From: Brachypterus glaber
Taxonomy: Eukaryota; Arthropoda; Insecta; Coleoptera; Kateretidae
Assembly (NCBI GenBank): GCA_958510825.1
Contig: OY294049.1
Location: 33,074,774-33,138,773, forward strand
Direction of reading: 5' to 3'
Length of the DNA stretch: 64,000 nt
Made by a program: the position numbers and the translations under genes. The notes beneath the pieces are model-generated. The model was not told the origin of the DNA. It did no database searches and saw nothing but the letters and a program-made list of their open reading frames with translations. Shown here piece by piece: positions 23,219-34,835 of this stretch (positions within the stretch are counted from its first letter, which is position 1; each line of letters starts with the position of its first letter).

Positions 23219-23306
23219 GCTACACTTTCCGGCCAACCAAATAAATACTGTATTTGTTGTATGAAAAACAAATACAGTATTTATTTGGTTGGCTGGAAAG
23301 TGTAGC
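23219..23306. mobile_element. 88-bp perfect-hairpin MITE
   Basis: GCTACACTTTCC...CAACCAAATAAATACTGTAT is mirrored almost exactly to GGAAAGTGTAGC around a loop near 23261. With the older copy at 23035-23125 it forms a local pair. Confidence 0.75.
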
Positions 23307-24700
23307 ACAAATGAGATAGAGATAGGGTAGACGTCTTTTGTTTCATAATTCTAGTTGTAGAGAGCTCCATTAAACATTATTTTCATTGATGCAAAATGTT
23401 AACCATATTTGATGTGACGCAAATAGAAAAGGTCATGAGTCGTTTGGTGAAAGAATTTTTTAAGTCGAACAAGTTATAAGTTTTACATACAGACCGACAG
23501 ACAGAGAGACAGACAGACGTATTTTTAACACCCACTTTTTTCACATTTTCTCAAAGTTTCAAGCCGAAAATGCAAAAAAAAATTGATTTTTCAGTCGATT
23601 TTAATAACGGGTGTTTCCACCCGTAAAAGTAAATTTTATCTTCATTTGGTCTGTCTGTCTAATTACGCTAGATAACTGTGACACATCTCGTCTAAATTTT
23701 TATTATTAATCAGCATTACCATGTCCAAACCAAGCGAAATAAGGACAATTTTGCCATCATTCGGTAAAGAGACTCCAAGTCGCGTCTAAGAAAGAAACCC
23801 TTACAATTTTTAGTGCAATTATTAGTAATATTTGGAATTAAAATCTCTATTTGGTCTAGGAAGCTAGGAGATATTTTCTACTACTTGTCGTTAACAAGTT
23901 TAAACCTCAAGCAGCAAAGATATGATGTATTACATGCACTGGAGCCTTTAACTAACGTTTAAGGGATCATTCTGGATTATAATTTTCAAAAAATCTATTT
24001 TTTTACATTTTTTAACTCCTTAGACCTCAATAATAGCCTCCTAAAATATTTTTGGGTAATTTGAGAGTTATTACGGTATATCAAAAGTGAGCGCGCGCGT
24101 ATTGGCTCTAAGCAGATGTAAAAACTTTAAACGCGTTTTTCTCAAAACAAAGTTTCTTCGGTCGGCGGCGGTGATTTCTCCGGAACCACTGGACTGATCC
24201 TTATGAATGTTTAACCACATTTTCTACACATAAATAGCTTCAGCGTATTCTATAACCTTATTCAAATTGTAATTTTTACTATTTTATTTTGCTAGTGGAA
24301 AAAAAACTTATTTTTTGTTTTTTTTTCTCCGCCATTTTATTATTAATATCCATAGAATACGTGAGAGACACAGTCATACAGAATCTAAATATTTTTGATT
24401 TTTTCGTTTTAGATGAGCCGTTATACATATCTACTTTTCGAGGAGTTACTTTAGCCTGTTTTTTTTTTGTATAAAAAGTGTTTAAAATAAAAAAAAAAGT
24501 TTTATGTATTTTGAGAGTGTATTTATTAAGCTAAACTAATTTTATATCAATATCGATAATAACACATTCTTAAAAAAATAACAAAAATAGCCCTTTTTTT
24601 TGAGCATCTAAACCAGGATGATCGCCTTCGCCAAATTTTTAAATGAGAAAAGCAAAATATTTTTTTGTAGAGGCCACTTTTTTTATAAATTGGCATAATT
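23307..24700. other. Gene-free stretch with a GACR tract
   Basis: It contains a GACCGACAGACAGAGAGACA-type tract at about 23490-23520, GGTCTGTCTGTCT at 23650, and GCGCGCGCG near 24091. CGCCTTCGCCAAATTT occurs at 24621. No gene or element limits could be set. Confidence 0.35.
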
Positions 24701-24841
24701 ACATCGGCACTTAGTTGTACTAAGAGTGCCGATGTATTGAAATCTTCGCCGAAAAGTTAAAATCTTTGACCACGTTTTTTTCACATTTCTCGACGTTTTA
24801 GACCATTCTGAGTCGAAATCAGTGAATAAATTTTTGCGTCC

Positions 24842-24873
<32 letters not shown>

Positions 24874-25378
24874 GGATGTAAACTCTATAACTCCATTTCT
24901 ACATGAGATATCGACTTGCGATTTTTTGCATATTGTTTCTTATCGTATTCCGAAGAGCTGATTAGATTTTGGGGGTAAACGATTGGGGGTAAGGGGGTAA
25001 AAATAGGGTAAAACTCCTATTTTTAGCGTTTGTTGTTTATAATTAAGGCAATTATTATTGTATTTGGTTAATTTAGCACTTATATAAAAGATAATTTTAA
25101 ATTGGTAAAAAAATTTTATACACAACGTTTTCCTAAAACGAATTGTTTTCGAGATATTGGCGTTTAAAGCAGTAAAAGGTATTTTAGCATATCTCACATA
25201 TTTATAACCCGATTTCAAAAAAATGTTATATACAGTTTTTTGCTAGAATATAATGTTTTAAAGATACATAATTTAAAATCAAACAAAACACCTAGTTTGA
25301 AATTTGCAAACTAGATGGCTCTAGTGTACAATAGTGCCGATGTTTTGACAGGGTGCTTGCAACGTTTCATCTAGTTTT
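24701..25378. mobile_element. Interspersed element E, copy 2
   Basis: Matches 4018-4712 almost throughout, including the longer GTCTGTC tract (about 24838-24873). It ends at CATCTAGTTTT, where similarity to copy 1 stops. The minus-strand ORF inside is a shadow. Confidence 0.6.
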
Positions 25379-25933
25379 GTACCTAGATTTTACATATCGT
25401 TTCCGAAATATACTAATTTTAAGTGCCCTAAATAAACAAGTATGTAAAGTTCCGTTTTTAACCATTAACCTGGTTGCCCAACCGGTTGTAACCGGATCTT
25501 TTTTTCTCAGTGAATGTTATTTACCACTTTTCAGGCTTCCAAGTCAAAGCGTTCTTGAAATATAGTAGTGTAAAGAGACTTGCAGCTTTACACAGACTAT
25601 ATACTGTTTTAACTTGCATCGCAAATTATTTAAGCTATATTAGAAAGATTCAAGGTGAGTTTTGATTCCAGTTGCACAGGTGTAAGGATAAACAAATTTA
25701 AAATTCGCGTAAATCATGGTATTCCTTTTATTTGAATGTTCCTTTCTTGTAATCTGTTTTATGGAGCCGCATTTAATGTGACAAATCTTCGATTTATAGT
25801 ACTAGTTTAAAAACCACTTAATATGTGCAGGACCGGACTTATTTTTTTTAATTTTTTTAACGGGTCCTAAAGTAAACTTTGTTGTTAAAATTTTCTTTAA
25901 AATGGTATTTCACATTTAAAATGTAATGCACTG

Positions 25934-26024
25934 CACTGATAAAAAGGATTTATTTGGATATGGCCAATTAAATTATTTGGTTGTAACAAATTTTATTTGA
26001 GTCAAATAAATATTTAGTTCATTT
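25934..26024. mobile_element. 5' fragment of the 21720-type TA MITE
   Basis: CACTGATAAAAAGGATTTAT to ATATTTAGTTCATTTAG matches the left half of 21720-21963. The right end is missing. Confidence 0.65.
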
Positions 26025-26768
26025 AGGGTTATTTGTGATAAATACTCGGATAGAAGCAAATAAAAACTTTTTTTCACCACCAGCCTAAAAGCACATCTTT
26101 ATTACTGTTCTTTTCATTGGTAGAAATATTATTTCTCTACCTATGATGTCAGAGGTTCTAAAAATAATGAAATTGCACCATGGTTAATAATGAATTTTTA
26201 GCTGTTTTGGCATCTGACGTTTCACTTAATTATTAAATCACATTGCTATTTACAAGTGTCTTTAGGCACCAAATTTATTTATTGCATGATAAATCAAAAA
26301 ATATTAACTGAATTAGTACCTATAAAACATGTTTTACAAAAAAACACTTTGAAAAGTGAAAATCATTGGTCCATCATATTCAACCATAGATTATACAACC
26401 CATATATTACCATCATAGATTACTAGAGGTACAACCCCCATATTATTGATTTTTGAGGCAATAGATTCTCCCTCACAGTTTTCGCCTGTCCCCTTATTTC
26501 TGGGGGAGTACCAGAATCATCACTTTGCATTTCACTTTCCATTTTTCTATATTTTATTACACTTAACACAGAAACACTTTAACTTAATAATTTCAGCAGA
26601 TCACCAGAAAAATTCTGCCAGAAATGTCAAGTTATTCATTTGTTTTTTAATGGCCGCGAACGGCCAGCGTGATATTTTAAATTTATAAGCTTTTTCATTA
26701 AATTTTAGTAAAATAAATAAAAGTCCAAATAAATATATAGCTAATTAATTGTACTGGTAGTGAAAAAA

Positions 26769-26865
26769 ATACTATATTTTCCACGTGAGTGAAGATTTAA
26801 CATTTTAGACCGCGTCTTGCAGGTCAAAAATGTTAAACTTCTCTCACTTGGTAAATAATATACTA
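26769..26865. mobile_element. Small hairpin MITE
   Basis: GTGAGTGAAGATTTAACATT and AATGTTAAACTTCTCTCAC face each other around AGACC...GGTC. It directly abuts the next hairpin. Confidence 0.65.
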
Positions 26866-26866
26866 T

Positions 26867-27227
26867 ATTGCATTACTTAATCATGCCAACGTTTCACCCA
26901 ATATTTTGACTTCTTTAGGGCTAAAAAGACATAAAAATTATAAAACTTTTTGGAAATAACTTGGACATTATAAACTGATTTTTTGACAAAAACATTTGTT
27001 TGTTGATGTAATGTTTTTGTTTAATTTGTTTTAATGCATATTTAATAATTTAGGTAAGTTTTTAATTTTTTAATTTCTTTTATTTTTGTTTATATACATT
27101 TTTTTTTCCAAAAAATCAGTTTATAATGTCCAAGTAATGTCCAAAAAGTTTTATAATTTTTATGTCTTTTTAGCCCTGAAGAAGCCTAAATATTAGGTGA
27201 AACGTTGGCATGATTATGTAATGCAAT
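26867..27227. repeat. Penelope-like terminal repeat pair as a hairpin
   Basis: The left arm (26867 to about 26990) and right arm (about 27105-27227) are inverted copies: ATTGCAT, CATGCCAACGTTTCACC and GGCTAAAAAGACATAAAAAT occur in both. The right arm has CTGAAGA (27176-27182), a short stem GCCTAA/TTAGGT, then GAAAC (27199-27203), the order of a hammerhead ribozyme core (CUGANGA - helix II - GAAA). This motif is known for Penelope-like elements. The extra A after CTGAAGA suggests a degenerate ribozyme. Confidence 0.6.
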
Positions 27228-30062
27228 CCGAGTGTTTATCACAAATAATCCTATTTTTAAATCTTTGTGGTTTTTCGTTAATACGTTTCTGTCATCATTA
27301 GTTAGGATATGGCCGCAGAAGGTCATGGCCAGTTTAGATTGTCTCCGATGTCGCCAGCCAACAAGGCACCTAATACTGTTTTTACACCTGTGTAAAAATT
27401 ATTCATATTTTTGTCAAAATAAACGAGTTGTATGGCTTATTATTTAATTTTAAATCAATAAATTTTCCTTCAAATAATCCTCGCAGCGCTAGAGTTAGAA
27501 AAGTTTTATAATTTAATAGTAATTGTAAAATAGCAGTTAAGTTATAGAAGTACATGTAAAATTTACTAAATTTTACATGTAATGGAGAGTTCCAAATAAG
27601 CCTAATTTCCAATATCTTTCTGTATATTTTCAACAGCTGTATATATTTAAAACTAAAAAAGTGCATTTGCACACAATTCCTTACCCCAAGGGGCAATGAT
27701 GCGCATCTGTTGGGGAATTATGCACAAAAGATAAAAACAGAAAATAATGCAAAAATATTTATTAAACACAAGATTTGTATACAGGTTTTTAAAAACTTAA
27801 TTCTTAAAAGAAATGTTTTGGAATTTTTGATCGTTTAAAGAAGGTTTCCAAAACCCTTCTTCTAAAAATATTGTTTTTGAACATTTGTATAATTGTTTTC
27901 TTCTTTTTAGTCATAAGTAACATGTAATTATTAGGAAGGTTTTAACTTTAAAAACTTGTTTTTTATTTAATTTTATTACTACTTAATTGAATGAGGGGAA
28001 TGAGCATCATTACCCCATCATGAACTTAAAAATAAATAACTTTACATAAAAAAAACTATTTAATTAAATTTAACAAAATTGGATGGATAAATGCAAATGA
28101 TCACATCCTCCAAGAATATATTTATTTTAGAATAATCGGTCAAGAATTATGAACTTACCGTCCTATTTCGTACACGTACAAAATAATAACAACAAACATC
28201 AATCCACACATATTCAAATATTGTGGAGAACTTTCATTTATCAGTCGCCGTTTTTGGCCCCAGCGAATTGTTAGACATACCCCTTAAACATGGATGCCAG
28301 TGATGTCTCAGAACACCTCGTAATATGAATTATCGGTTGTGCTCACGGTTACCCACTGCGCTCCGTTACCCTACTTTCCCATATTAAAGATAAAGCATTT
28401 TAATGGGAATTTTAATTTTAATTTTATTATAAATTAATTATTATAAAAACTAATTATTATTAATAATAATAATAATTTATATGACATTTTCTACTGTTAC
28501 GTGTTTTATTCTAAACTTCGTCTCCAGTTTTAAACGTTAATAATTATAAATAACATATATTTAAATAATTAGAAATATATTTAAATTTTGCAAAAAGAAA
28601 CGAAAGTACCTACTGATGAGAACATATTTATTACTTATATAATAATATAAACAAATGTTTTAAATTTTTTTATGTAAATAAGGTAATAGGTTAATCTACA
28701 TTAATTATAATATTTAAAATTATCTATAATATTAATATATATTTCTTTTCATTTTCTACGGATTACTTTTAGGGTGTCCATGACATTTAAATTAAATTTT
28801 ATATTGTTTTAACAAAAGGTTTTATCATTTTTGCATAAAATTGTCAACTTTATGAAAAAAATATATTTTTATTTCTAATATACAGGGTGTCCCAAAAGAG
28901 ATTAATCAGTTTTTGGCAGTTTTTGCCTAAACAAAAGTTTTTTACTATCTATTATTTCTGAGATACATTTTTTTAACTGTCGATTTAAATACCATTTTAA
29001 AAAATTATTATAAAAAAACTTGTCCAGATGAAGTGACCCTAGAAAGTAATGCCAGCGTTTAGATATGTAACTTTTTCAGAAAATAATGTTTAAAATTTAT
29101 GTAAAAAAAAAGATTTTACAATATATTGTTTAAAATTCAATTCAGGAATTTTACATAATATACATATATCATATAACTTTTAATTTTACTTAATTTACGA
29201 AATTTTACAAATATTGTAGAAAAATTACACTATAAAGATAAAGCATCCCCAAGGATGCTTTTTTTTGATACAAGTATATTTTTTATGTCAGAAAAAGGAA
29301 CTTTTTAAAATCTTATCAGTTTTATGGGAGTTCCACAAAAATGTATTAACAAAAATCAATGCTTTAAGACAATATATTTTTATACAAATGCGTCATTAAG
29401 ATTTTTTTAGGATATGTATATGGGTATACCCACGATATAATAAATTATTTTTTTAATATTTTTATCTTGGAAGGCTACTGAGGTGATTTTTTTTAATTGT
29501 TTTATTATAATGATCTTTTGAAGAATTGCATGTAGGTACACTGTAAAAATTAATTATTTAGGTATTATGGTATTAACATTTTTACTAATATGTAAACATG
29601 ATTTCGTTAATTTACATACATACATAATATTATTTTTTCACTACTAGCTTTAGAACATACTATTATTTATCATGTTTTCTTTACCTATAGCAATAATAAT
29701 TTTTTCTCTCCTAGTAAATTTTATAAACAATTGGTTTCTGTCACTTTATATGTTTCAGTTCTTTGTGCAATTTTTACTAATTAAACCCAAAAAAATAGCT
29801 TTAATTAACTTTTTATTTATTAAAAATAATTAATTATAATTATTACTAATTAATACAATCAATAATTAGCTAAATATTATGGAAAATATTTAAAAAAAAA
29901 CTAAATTTTCTGAACGTCATTTCAAAGTATTTCTTTAAGTAAATGTCATTGATCAAGACTAATTGATTTTTATGAAAATTTAAAAAAATATATTATTTCT
30001 GGTAATAATTTATTTTATTATTTGAATAAAAATAGTTAAATAGTGCTAGTAGTGAAAAAACT
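27228..30062. other. Gene-free AT-rich stretch
   Basis: No coding frame with protein character. A 31-bp palindrome TACATGTAAAATTTA... is centred near 27566. TACAGGGTGTCCCAAAAG at 28882 and AGATGAAGTGACCCTAG at 29027 are element-end-like; the latter matches the ends of the hairpin at 44559-44695. A tract near 28360 reads GCGCTCCGTTACCC with no partner found. Confidence 0.4.
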
Positions 30063-30185
30063 AATATATAAACTACGGTAGAGAAGACTATTATAGCCTC
30101 GCACTCTTAAATCCCTCGCTGCTACGCAGATCGGGATTTAATACGCTCGGCTATAAAAAATGTCTTCTCTACCTTGGTATATAAT
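30063..30185. mobile_element. Hairpin MITE with a GC-richer centre
   Basis: TACGGTAGAGAAGAC and TATTATAGCC mirror GGCTATAAAAAA and GTCTTCTCTACC. The centre holds ATCCCTCGCTGCTACGCAG. No ORF. Confidence 0.65.
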
Positions 30186-30462
30186 TACTATTATATTATA
30201 AAATATATTTTCCTCTTGTCATTAAAGATTCTTCAATCTTGCATAGGATTTAGTCAAAATTAAATTTTGTTTGTTTGCATTAAAGAAACTTAAACTAAAC
30301 CAGTACAGTGCAGGTTAAACTATGTATCATATACATATTAATTCTTGCATTTACGGCAAAGTGTCACTTTTCCGCATTAATTTTCCGCACTAGTGCGGAA
30401 AAGTAAACTTTTTCCAAATTAACAAGTTATTGCAATATTTTAAATTTATGCAGAGTAAAAAA

Positions 30463-30631
30463 AATATGTCTAATAAGATCCAATGTCAAAATACTTTCCC
30501 AAATGAGCCAAATAGAACCTCAACATCAGAGGCATCCACTTCCCAAATTGACTCTTTTGAAACTGGAATGATTGAAAATGAGCAGTATACCTCGAATATA
30601 CCCCTAGCATTTTCCAGTACTTCAAAGGATT
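30463..30631 (+). other. Possible fragment of a transposase-like ORF
   Basis: Read from the ATG at 30469 the frame is MSNKIQCQNTFPNEPNRTST, then Ser/Thr/Glu-rich residues up to FSSTSKDL, where the SINE tail begins. The composition is that of a disordered N-terminal tail, as in several hAT-type proteins, not of random AT-rich DNA. There is no domain, so the assignment is weak. Confidence 0.25.
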
Positions 30632-30901
30632 TAATGTTTATGTTTGTTTGTTTGTTTTTAACCTCGTACTATTCTACTTAATTAAGCATCCCCTAAGTCC
30701 AGGACTTGTGTGGGCTAGTAGTAGAGGGAACCACCGGCTTTAATTGACTTTCGAACCAATATATCTAGGGAGTACGCCTTCGCCAAATTTCAATTATTAA
30801 TTAACTGAAAAAGGCAATCGGCGCCAGTGAGGTTTGAACTCACGATCATTAGATCAGTGTCAGTCTATATCGATGCCATTGACCACTGAGCTAAATCTCC
30901 C
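30632..30901 (-). mobile_element. tRNA-derived SINE
   Basis: On the minus strand the head reads GGAGATTTAGCTCAGTGG, with a pol III A box (TAGCTCAGTGG, 30888-30898) and B box (GAGTTCAAACCTC, 30829-30841) about 55 nt apart. The D-arm and anticodon stem do not fold as a standard tRNA, so this is a SINE head, not a tRNA gene. The body carries GGCGAAGGCG and the copy ends in an AAAC-repeat tail (30632-30662 on the plus strand). It is spread by LINE machinery in trans. Confidence 0.6.
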
Positions 30902-31050
30902 ATAAAATGTCGTCAGCTATTAATCTTCAAAACGCTTCAAATTGTTCATTTACTATAAATATTGTAAATCATAAAAAATAATTTGTATTATTTAGTTTGT
31001 TAACATAAATACCTACCTCGTTATTAAAATATTTGCTTAATTTTCCTCAC

Positions 31051-32042
31051 GCTGTAGAAAAATTTTTGTTCCTAACTCTTGCGGAAAGTGTATTTCCGCA
31101 CTTGACTGCTTGACCGAACTCTGCTTAGCGTGGTTCGGTCAACTTTTTGTTCCTAACTCTTGCGGAAAGTGTATTTCCGCACTTGACTGCTTGACCGAAC
31201 TCCGCTTCGCGTGGTTCGGTCAACTGCAGTCGCGTGAGGAAAAGTACCACTTTCCACATTTGTTAGAAACATAACTATATTTTGCAAAGATATTAATTGT
31301 CACACAGGACAAACGTCAAACAAAATTAGGAATTTAGAATTTATTATTATACGTAGCAACCCGTTGTTAGGGTAAAATTTATCAAAGGTACTGACTTGAT
31401 TTTAACAATAAAATAAATTTTACATTTTAATTTCACTTTTATAAATCTTATTGATGTTTGTTTTGTTAGATAGTGCAAAAACCGTAATAAGAATCACGGC
31501 CATTAAGTGCTTTACCGGTTTCGAATAGTATTGGAGATTTCGACTTCGCTGTAGAAAAATTTTTGTTCCTAACTCTTGCGGAAAGTGTATTTCCGCACTT
31601 GACTGCTTGACCGAACTCCGCTTCGCGTGGTTCGGTCAACTTTTTGTTCCTAACTCTTGCGGAAAGTGTATTTCCGCACTTGACTGCTTGACCGAACTCC
31701 GCTTCGCGTGGTTCGGTCAACTGCAGTCGCGTGAGGAAAAGTACCACTTTCCACATTTGTTAGAAACATAACTATATTTTGCAAAGATATTAATTGTCAC
31801 ACAGGACAAACGTCAAACAAAATTAGGAATTTAGAATATATTATTATACGTAGCAACCCGTTGTTAGAGTAAAATTTATCAAAGGTACTGACTTGATTTT
31901 AACAATAAAATAAATTTTACATTTTAATTTCACTTTTATAAATCTTATTGATGTTTGTTTTGTTAGATGCAAAAACCGTAATAAGAATCACGGCCATTAA
32001 GTGCTTTACCGGTTTCGAATAGTATTGGAGATTTCGACTTCG
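31051..32042. repeat. ~497-bp direct tandem duplication with internal 81-bp units
   Basis: 31051-31547 is repeated at 31548-32042 with only a few differences (CTGCTTAG versus CCGCTTCG, a 3-bp deletion in TTAGATAGTGC). Each copy starts with two 81-bp units containing GCGGAAAGTGTATTTCCGC and TTGACCGAAC...GTTCGGTCAA, both palindromic. The minus-strand ORF (31756-31466) with repeated LTEPREAEFG comes from these units and is not a gene. Confidence 0.85.
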
Positions 32043-32065
32043 TCTCAATCTCCAAAATAATCCTC

Positions 32066-32110
32066 AAGCGGTAAAATGCACTTACGGACAGTAAGTGCAT
32101 TTTACCGCTT
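32066..32110. repeat. 45-bp palindrome after the duplication
   Basis: AAGCGGTAAAATGCACTTAC is the mirror of GTAAGTGCATTTTACCGCTT around GGACA. It may be the terminal hairpin of the duplicated element. Confidence 0.7.
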
Positions 32111-32245
32111 AATACTTAACTAACTAAATATTGTGAATGTGACAAAATTAATTTAAAAACAATAAATACAAATTTTAATGTATAATGATTTTGTTTTGAG
32201 ACAAAAATATATTTTAAGCTATAGGTAATGTCACCTTGAATTAGG

Positions 32246-32802
32246 TATATGTCAAAGAACTTTTACCTCAAAAAGTAATTTCAGACCAATGTTTATGAAG
32301 GTGTCATCTTTTTGTTGGTTTATTTACTAACAGAAACGCGATACAGCTTTGTGGTGTAAAATGTAGATGTCGCTAGTCGACTTTCAGGCTACCTAATAGC
32401 GATGTTGCGTAGTTTCCACCTTATCATGAATTCAAATCATTATACTTAAATTAAAAATGTAAAAAACTTTATTGTGTATACTATGTTTAATAATATAGTA
32501 TATTTAAATCTATTAAAATTAAACTACTAGTTCATATAAAACTCCTACAGAACTAATGTTTCTTAAAATTTAAAATAAAATATCCAAAGTATATGTTTCC
32601 AATCGGCAACACTGTACGCCTGTCAGTCATTTTACGACATTAGACTGTGAGTTTACACATTCTTTCTCTCTCTTTACGGGTACTAAGTGTAAACAATAGT
32701 CACTCCCCACCAGCCCCTCACGGTAGTTGGTTCACGCTTCAAACAAAGCATACGGTAGATTTCATCATGTTCCTTCTTGAGGTAAAAGTTCTTTGGTATA
32801 TT
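32246..32802. mobile_element. Element with ~30-bp terminal inverted repeats
   Basis: CAAAGAACTTTTACCTCAA near the left end is mirrored by TTGAGGTAAAAGTTCTTTG near the right end, extended by TATA(T/C). No transposase in 557 bp and no clear target duplication. Confidence 0.6.
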
Positions 32803-33159
32803 TATTAGAGGATATATATATATATCAACTTCACCCGTATAACTACTACAATTTAAATGTAAATATGTAAGTAACCTGATATTTTTTTGGCCGGGTGGAT
32901 GTCATAAATATTTTTGGACAACTTTATTCCAACGCCGTTCCCGTTCAAGAAAGCAGAGGCGTGTTATATGGGTTGGTAGGTAGTCATTAATTTAAAAAAA
33001 ATATCCAAAAAACATCTGGATCGGCCAAACCAAGTACAGTGAACTCCATTTTTTTTATTTAATTTTGTTTTTAAGAAACAATCAATATGGCTTTACACAA
33101 AATTATAACTTATTTACAAGATGACTTGATTGCCAAAACAATTACAATTTTTTTTTAAA

Positions 33160-33860
33160 TAGGATATTTTTTTAAAAAAACCTTAAAAAAGTACAAAAAA
33201 AAATTTAATTTTGTTTTTTTAAATGATAGTTTTTTAATTTTTTAAAAAAGTTTAATCCCCCATAACTTTTTTGTTGTTGGGGGGATTACTTTAAAAATTG
33301 ATAGAATTTATCTTTATAATAAAAGTAATATTTGCTAAAAAAGTTACATTAATCGATCTTTTTTCACCTTTTTTCAATTTTTTTAAAAGTTTAAACCTCC
33401 ATAACTTTTTTGGTTTTGGAAGGGATTACTTTTAAAATTATTAGAATTGATCCTTATAATAAAAGTAATTCTTGAAAAGCTTATGTTACCTAATCGAAAA
33501 TTTCTTTCGGCTTTTTTAGATTTTTTTTTTAAGTTTAATCCCCCATAACTTTTTTGTTTTTGGGGGTATTACTTTCAAAAACAACAGGGATCTTTCCCTC
33601 GTAGAACTTGATTTTTCCTGGATCGGATTATTTGTTTTTGAGTTATCGTGTTTACAAAAATCGTGACATCGGACGGACAGACGGATAACAGGACGGATAG
33701 ACGGACCTTTAAAAAAAAAGCTGCTTATTTTTTATGAAACAAAACAAAACAAATTCAAGAACTTTTTGTCTAGGACGATTTTTGAAAATTTTGGAAAATT
33801 CAAAACTACCATATGTATAATACTATTCTAGTGCAGGCGCTGTGAATAGTATAATAATTT
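33160..33860. repeat. Interspersed repeat B, copy 2
   Basis: Three degenerate units of about 140 bp (CCCCATAACTTTTTTG, GGGGGATTACTTT, TTAATCG, CTTTTTT) are followed by a GGACGGACAGACGGA tract (33674-33706) and CTGTGAATAGTATAATAA. The order is the same as at 516-1225. The left limit is approximate. Confidence 0.5.
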
Positions 33861-34230
33861 GTTTCAATCAACTTTTTGTATATTTTACTGTTGCGTTATT
33901 TATCCGCAAATATCTGAATGCTCCGATGACAACCCAAGCCCAAAAATTTTCTAGTTACTTATAACGATATGAAATAGTGCGTATAAAATATGATTAATGT
34001 TCTGTATTATGTATTATATTTAGTTTCGCGATTGTTTCTTAAATTATAACCACAAATCAATAAAATAATTATTAAATGAGGACTATTTTAGTACAGGTAT
34101 TTTGCACGTGACATAAGCTTGGGGAAATCACTTTTTTCCAACTGTATATAAAAAAGTTACATAACATCAATCATGCTTTGCATTTTCCCAAACACTCAAA
34201 ATAAATGTTTATGAATGAAATGCCTATTTA

Positions 34231-34835
34231 GAGAGAAGAGTGGTGAAGCTGCTTAAAAGTCAACCTAACCAAACTCTTTTCATTTTGACATTGCCTTGGG
34301 TACAACAATTGTTTTTTTAGTTTGGACTGGCAACACCTATCGCAAAGACCCTGGATAAAAAAAACATGTTTTTTTTTTATTTGAAAAAAAAAAAAATAAA
34401 ATAAAATTCAAAAAAAAAAAACTTAAAAAAAAAACTTGAAAATTGGTAGAATTGATCACTATAATAAAAGTATGTTTTCTGAAAAAGTTACTTTAATCGG
34501 AAATTTCTTTCAGCTTTTTTCGATTTTGTTTCTTAAGTTTAACCTCTCATAACTTTTTTGTTTTTGGGGGGATTACTTTCAAAATTGGTAGAAATTATCC
34601 TTATAATAATAGTTGTTTATGATTATGATTTTAGAGAGGGTAATATTAGTTTACTTACGAGTGACATATAAGGTTTTATCCAATAAATAGCTTAGAAATT
34701 CATATTTTATTAAAAATTTTAATGAAATGTATATTTTAGAGAGAAGAGTAATGAAGCTGCCTAAAAGTCAACATAACCTAACATTTTTCATTTTGACATA
34801 GCCTTGGGCAACATCTATCGCAAAGACCCTGGATA
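34231..34835. repeat. Direct repeat pair around a piece of repeat B
   Basis: GAGAGAAGAGT(G/A)(G/A)TGAAGCTGC through CGCAAAGACCCTGGATA occurs at about 34231-34356 and again at 34739-34835. Between them lies another 1.5 units of the ~140-bp repeat (34430-34620). This could be the mark of an insertion into a larger repeat. Confidence 0.5.

Noticed and set aside
30817..30901. tRNA gene on the minus strand
   Set aside because: A and B boxes are present, but the D arm and anticodon arm do not form a tRNA fold and an AAAC tail follows; a SINE is the better call.
31466..31756. Minus-strand ORF with a repeated LTEPREAEFGQAVKCGN peptide
   Set aside because: The peptide repeat is the translation of the 81-bp DNA unit, which is itself palindromic and duplicated; nothing suggests translation.
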